Positions 12,810-15,835 of a DNA stretch of 15,835 bases are shown in pieces. The stretch lies in the NCBI GenBank assembly GCA_900757695.1, contig CAAEOU010000290.1, positions 1 to 15,835 of the forward strand, read 5' to 3'. The stretch comes from an uncultured Oscillospiraceae bacterium. GTDB lineage: Bacteria > Bacillota_A > Clostridia > Oscillospirales > Oscillospiraceae. Numbering within the stretch: position 1 is the first letter of the stretch; each line of letters begins with the position of its first letter. A program made the position numbers and the translations under genes. Below the pieces are notes generated by a model. The model was not told the DNA's origin. It ran no database searches and was given only the letters and a program-made list of their open reading frames with translations.

Positions 12810-15389
12810 TTATTCGATGTTTGTGATTTCCCAATCATCATTTACCAGATGGGTAAAGCCTTTGTTTTCTTCTTCGTCAGGAACAGATGCAGTCCAGATG
12901 ATTTCATCGTTCTCGCCCAGAGCAGTTATTGTTAGACCACACAGATCGCTGTATCCGTCCAGATTTTCCAGCCAGATGCGTTCGCCTTTCTTGAACAGGG
13001 AACCATCAGCGTTTTCACATCCACCACTTGCGTTAGGCATTGTAAGCTCGATGCTCTTAACACCTTCTGCACCGATGGTCAGATAAAACTTAGAAAGTTC
13101 ATCCTCTATGGACGGAAACTGGATTTTCTGTCGTGCTTCTTCGGTAGCGAAGATCCACCACTTGCCATTCATAAAGAGTTCAATGGTTCCCTCAGTTGCC
13201 CCGTATTGATAACCATATCCTGTACCAAAATTGGATTGATTGTCAACGCTGGGCTGTTTATTTCCATCAACCTGGGATGTGATTTCTCCATCCATAACAC
13301 CACATCTTGCTTCTATTTTGCTTTCATGGCCAGTATCAAGATACAGTGTCCCGTTCACCATAACCATAGGGATTAAGTCCCATGTTTCGGTTTGCTTTAT
13401 AACCTTGATTCCATAAACATCCGCAATTCGTGCAGGATAAGTTTCAAGGATTTCACCGGAGTATTCAATTTCAATCACATCTCCGATTTCAGGTTCTGGT
13501 GATGGATGAGCATTTCTGATAGGTACTTCAATTCGGTCTGCACTATTCAGTTCCCAGCTACCTTCAACAGGCTTCACAAGATAATAACCATTATGATCTT
13601 CCAGAATTTCAGCTTGGAAAACCTGATGCGCTCCGTTGGAAAAACCTTCAATCTGAATACAATTATTCTTGAAAACCAATCGACCAGTTTCTACCAGTTC
13701 ATCAGTATTATATTTCTTTTTATCTACATAGAGGTATCCGTCAGCTTCATTAAATCTGAGGGTAAAATCGAAATATCCTCGATCAGACAGTTCATAGCTT
13801 GCTCCGTTTGCATAGTCATAGATGGTGACACGGTTATCAATCATGCCAGATCCCCAACTGATTGTAGAACACAACTCAGGCAAGCCGTCGCCGGTGAGGT
13901 CGCAGAAATAGGCGTTCCAGATGGGCATCCCGGTATACAACGAAGTGATTTCGTTACCCGTAACAGCCATCATTTCTCCATAAGTCCAACGGAAAGTCAC
14001 ATCCGGGAACTCTGGAAGATTAATCTCATGGCGACCACCCCACTGCATCTCATCTGGTGTTTCAAGATAGTCAAACCATTTTGTAACAGACGGTACAGGT
14101 TCAGCAACTGCGACATCTCCTCCCACACAGATTCTACTCAAATAATCTTGGAACTCTCCGTCGGATACAACATACCGTTCTCCGTTCCACTCTATATCCA
14201 CCATACCATTGTTGGAGAAAGAATAACCGTTTATCCGGATATATGTGCCATCCTTCAGGAGTGCACTGATTTGATATCCCGGTGTGAATCCACCATATTC
14301 ATCGCTCTTCTTCGTGTTCTTGACCCTGGCCAGCCGAGAACTCAACTCACTAATCTGTGCGGGATTCATTTCAATAGCCACCGTGTCATCCGCATTTCGC
14401 ATATCAAAATGATTTGCGGAAACGATGGTGTGTGTTGCTTCATCGAATTGGAATCCCATCGGGTTGGTCAAAAAACAGACCGCAACGATCACACAGGCAA
14501 TCACTGCAAGAATGATAATCCAGAACGCAGGTTTCTTATAATTCATCACGGATTTCACACGATCTTTAACACCAACTTTACCAAAGGCGAGTGGGCAGAC
14601 CGCAATCATGCGACGGTTGACGCTGCAGACCACAAGAGCCTGAGTGTAATCGGCTCTCTGCTCGTTGCCAAGTTCCTTGATGACTTTTTCATCACAGGCA
14701 AGCTCAATGTCACGGCACAACAGAACATAAGCCAGCCACATCAGAGGATTGAACCAATAGATTGCCAGCAAGAGAAACCCCAGGGGTTTCCACCAATGGT
14801 CTTTACGACGAATGTGCGCCTGCTCATGGGCAACAACGTGTTCCATATCCTGTTCGTTCATGCTGAACGGAAGATAGATTCTCGGATTGATAATACCAAG
14901 CACAAACGGAGAGCTTACATTCTCGCTCTGGAAAATGTTGTCCTTGTAGTGAACAGCAGTATCAACTTTTCGATTCAGACGCTGATAGCTGATAATAGTA
15001 TAGGTGGCTAAAAGCAGAATACCAATAATCCAAACAATGGTAAGAATAGTCATCACGTTATTACCATTGTTTGTGGGAACAGTAACACCTTCAAAATACC
15101 GATCTCCAAGATAATCATTTATCCGGTTATCAATGGGAGTAATGCCGGTCTGAACATCGAAGCTCGGCCCGGAGATTATTTTTTCAGGAAATGTCTCTGC
15201 ACTTGGAACCAGGCTCAGTGCACTCTCAAAAGAAAACGGGCAGATCAGTCTGACAGCCACGATGCCCCAAAGCAGAACATTGACCCACTTGGGAGCTTTC
15301 TTCAAAACAAGTCTGAGTATTAGCACAGCCACGACAAGCCAGCTTGCCGATATACTCATGTTAACGATTTTTAAAAACAGGTCGCTCAT
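12810..15389 (-). CDS. BlaR1/MecR1-type M56 metallopeptidase sensor with large non-PBP sensor region
   Basis: This 859-residue membrane protein is a signal transducer expected to inactivate the BlaI-type repressor. Residues 1-about 270 form the M56 peptidase with several membrane helices and the zinc motif HEQAH (188-192), with ELACDE (229-234) providing the likely third ligand. A last membrane helix lies at about 289-308 (FWIIILAVIACVIVAVCF). The outer part (about 310-859) is not a penicillin-binding domain: no SxxK/KTG set is evident. It shows a segment with an FG-GAP/calcium-loop-like DLTGDGLPEL (497-506), a DUF3221-like stretch (GDVIEIEYSGEILE, 636-649), and RCGVMDGEITS leading to GYGYQYGATEGTIELFMNGK. 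The start overlaps the blaI stop (TAATG) with GGAGG 6 bases ahead. Its ligand is unknown; beta-lactam sensing is not supported. Confidence 0.88.
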   Translation of the reverse strand: MSDLFLKIVNMSISASWLVVAVLILRLVLKKAPKWVNVLLWGIVAVRLICPFSFESALSLVPSAETFPEKIISGPSFDVQTGITPIDNRINDYLGDRYFEGVTVPTNNGNNVMTILTIVWIIGILLLATYTIISYQRLNRKVDTAVHYKDNIFQSENVSSPFVLGIINPRIYLPFSMNEQDMEHVVAHEQAHIRRKDHWWKPLGFLLLAIYWFNPLMWLAYVLLCRDIELACDEKVIKELGNEQRADYTQALVVCSVNRRMIAVCPLAFGKVGVKDRVKSVMNYKKPAFWIIILAVIACVIVAVCFLTNPMGFQFDEATHTIVSANHFDMRNADDTVAIEMNPAQISELSSRLARVKNTKKSDEYGGFTPGYQISALLKDGTYIRINGYSFSNNGMVDIEWNGERYVVSDGEFQDYLSRICVGGDVAVAEPVPSVTKWFDYLETPDEMQWGGRHEINLPEFPDVTFRWTYGEMMAVTGNEITSLYTGMPIWNAYFCDLTGDGLPELCSTISWGSGMIDNRVTIYDYANGASYELSDRGYFDFTLRFNEADGYLYVDKKKYNTDELVETGRLVFKNNCIQIEGFSNGAHQVFQAEILEDHNGYYLVKPVEGSWELNSADRIEVPIRNAHPSPEPEIGDVIEIEYSGEILETYPARIADVYGIKVIKQTETWDLIPMVMVNGTLYLDTGHESKIEARCGVMDGEITSQVDGNKQPSVDNQSNFGTGYGYQYGATEGTIELFMNGKWWIFATEEARQKIQFPSIEDELSKFYLTIGAEGVKSIELTMPNASGGCENADGSLFKKGERIWLENLDGYSDLCGLTITALGENDEIIWTASVPDEEENKGFTHLVNDDWEITNIE

Positions 15390-15757
15390 TATTTGCCTCC
15401 TCTCCGGATGCAGTCGATCATACGCTGCACCTCGTCAAGCTCATCTTCGGACATATCCTGATGTTTCGTAAACGCAGCGATAAAAGCAGGTAGAGAACCC
15501 TCGAATTTCTTCTCAAGCAGTTCGTCGATCTCGCACGCCTGGGCTTCATCTTTGGAAACGAGAGAAGAAACAGTGCCATTATCATTCTTCAACACACCAC
15601 GCTCTCCAAGACGCTTGATAACGGTATAAGTCGTAGTCCTTTTCCATCCGAGCTGATCCAGGCACAGCTTTACAAGCTGGGCAGCAGTAACCGGCTCATG
15701 CTCCCACATAATCAAGCAAAAACGATATTCACTTTCATGGATCTTCGGAAAATCCAT
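15389..15757 (-). CDS. blaI: BlaI/MecI/CopY-family transcriptional repressor
   Basis: This 122-residue cytosolic winged-helix repressor is the partner of the BlaR-type protease encoded next to it. The fold starts MDFPKIHESEYRFCLIMWEH, with the recognition region LGWKRTTTYTVIKRLGERG and wing DNGTVSSLVS, then a C-terminal dimerization helix set (ELLEKKFEGSLPAFIAAF). In this family the protease cleaves or triggers cleavage in the C-terminal part to free the promoter. The start at 15757 is chosen because AAGGAGGG lies 7-8 bases upstream; the frame is open to an ATG at 15793 that has no ribosome site and falls inside the operator region. Two dyads overlap the promoter, indicating self-regulation. 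No beta-lactamase gene is next to it in the window. Confidence 0.92.
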   Translation of the reverse strand: MDFPKIHESEYRFCLIMWEHEPVTAAQLVKLCLDQLGWKRTTTYTVIKRLGERGVLKNDNGTVSSLVSKDEAQACEIDELLEKKFEGSLPAFIAAFTKHQDMSEDELDEVQRMIDCIRRGGK

Positions 15758-15772
15758 ATTCACGCCCTCCTT

Positions 15773-15788
15773 GTCTACACCGTTAGAC
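15773..15788. promoter_or_regulatory. Putative BlaI operator 1
   Basis: The 16-base dyad GTCTA-N6-TAGAC (plus strand) lies between the blaI promoter and its ribosome site. The second copy starts 26 bases further upstream. Position and repetition argue for a BlaI operator, although the sequence is not the TACA/TGTA type of staphylococcal bla/mec. Confidence 0.65.
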
Positions 15789-15797
15789 TTCATAAAT

Positions 15798-15826
15798 AGT
15801 CTACCACATTAGACAATCAAAATCAA
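15798..15826 (-). promoter_or_regulatory. blaI-blaR promoter
   Basis: On the minus strand TTGATT (15821-15826), 17 bases, TAGACT (15798-15803). A second arrangement, TTGATT (15815-15820) with TATTTA (15793-15798) at 16 bases, is also possible. In both cases the operator dyad at 15799-15814 covers the promoter. Confidence 0.5.
15799..15814. promoter_or_regulatory. Putative BlaI operator 2
   Basis: A second 16-base dyad, GTCTA-N6-TAGAC, with the same arms as operator 1 but a different centre. It lies between or over the promoter elements, so bound repressor would block RNA polymerase. Confidence 0.65.
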
Positions 15827-15835
15827 TAGAGTTCA

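Noticed and set aside
13506..15011. 501-codon open frame on the plus strand opposite the BlaR-type gene
   Set aside because: It mirrors the M56 gene, whose HExxH motif, membrane helices and coupling to blaI are convincing; the opposite frame has no recognisable motif.
12810..15389. Beta-lactam resistance sensor (classical BlaR1/MecR1)
   Set aside because: The outer region lacks visible penicillin-binding motifs and no beta-lactamase or PBP2a-type gene is present, so only the family-level call is made.
1..15835. CRISPR array, tRNA or rRNA genes
   Set aside because: No regularly spaced repeats, no cloverleaf sequences and no rRNA-like stretches were recognised on reading both strands.

Overview
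The window looks like chromosomal DNA from a gut-type member of the Clostridia, most likely Oscillospiraceae (Oscillibacter/Dysosmobacter-like). This rests on low-complexity Ser/Ala-rich lipoprotein N-termini, AGGAGG ribosome sites, sigma-A-like promoters, the paired sdaAB/sdaAA serine dehydratase, a BlaI/BlaR pair and the LIV-type transporter arrangement. The genus is an inference from style, not a marker gene.

Left part, about 1-7530, mostly minus strand. It begins with the cut-off N-terminus of a lipoprotein with its promoter. Then come a prephenate dehydrogenase (tyrA), an AEC-family permease, and a complete branched-chain amino-acid (HAAT/LIV-type) ABC operon reading leftward: livK-type binding protein, livH, livM, livG, livF. 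The last four genes overlap or nearly touch. Two strong hairpins between the binding protein and livH probably set different expression levels. The operon has its own promoter at 7600-7629 and a GC-rich terminator hairpin at 2395-2421.

Middle, about 7640-11071. sdaAB and sdaAA (L-serine dehydratase, iron-sulfur type) read rightward from their own promoter and meet a carboxymuconolactone decarboxylase-cupin gene convergently at a bidirectional terminator-like hairpin. The gene upstream of the cupin gene is a flavodoxin that has lost its N-terminus. At about 10701-10711 it abuts, head to head, the C-terminal part of a LysR-type regulator that has also lost its N-terminus and carries a frameshift in a run of seven G. 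The simplest reading is one deletion that removed a divergent promoter region and the 5' ends of both genes.

Right part, about 11068-15835. A promoter drives a DUF134 helix-turn-helix protein fused in frame to a NifX/NifB-type FeMo-cofactor-binding domain, with a retained internal ribosome site at the fusion point and a His/Cys-rich tail. It ends in a classic intrinsic terminator. Next is a truncated, frameshifted IS256-family transposase whose 5' end carries a hairpin that should mask its ribosome site only in read-through transcripts. It runs in frame into a short fragment of a Clp-type AAA+ ATPase. Finally a BlaI-type repressor and a very large BlaR1-type M56 metalloprotease sensor read leftward from a promoter overlapped by two 16-bp dyads. 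The sensor has no penicillin-binding domain that I can see. This right end looks more AT-rich than the rest and may have been acquired.

No rRNA, tRNA, CRISPR array or phage module was seen.
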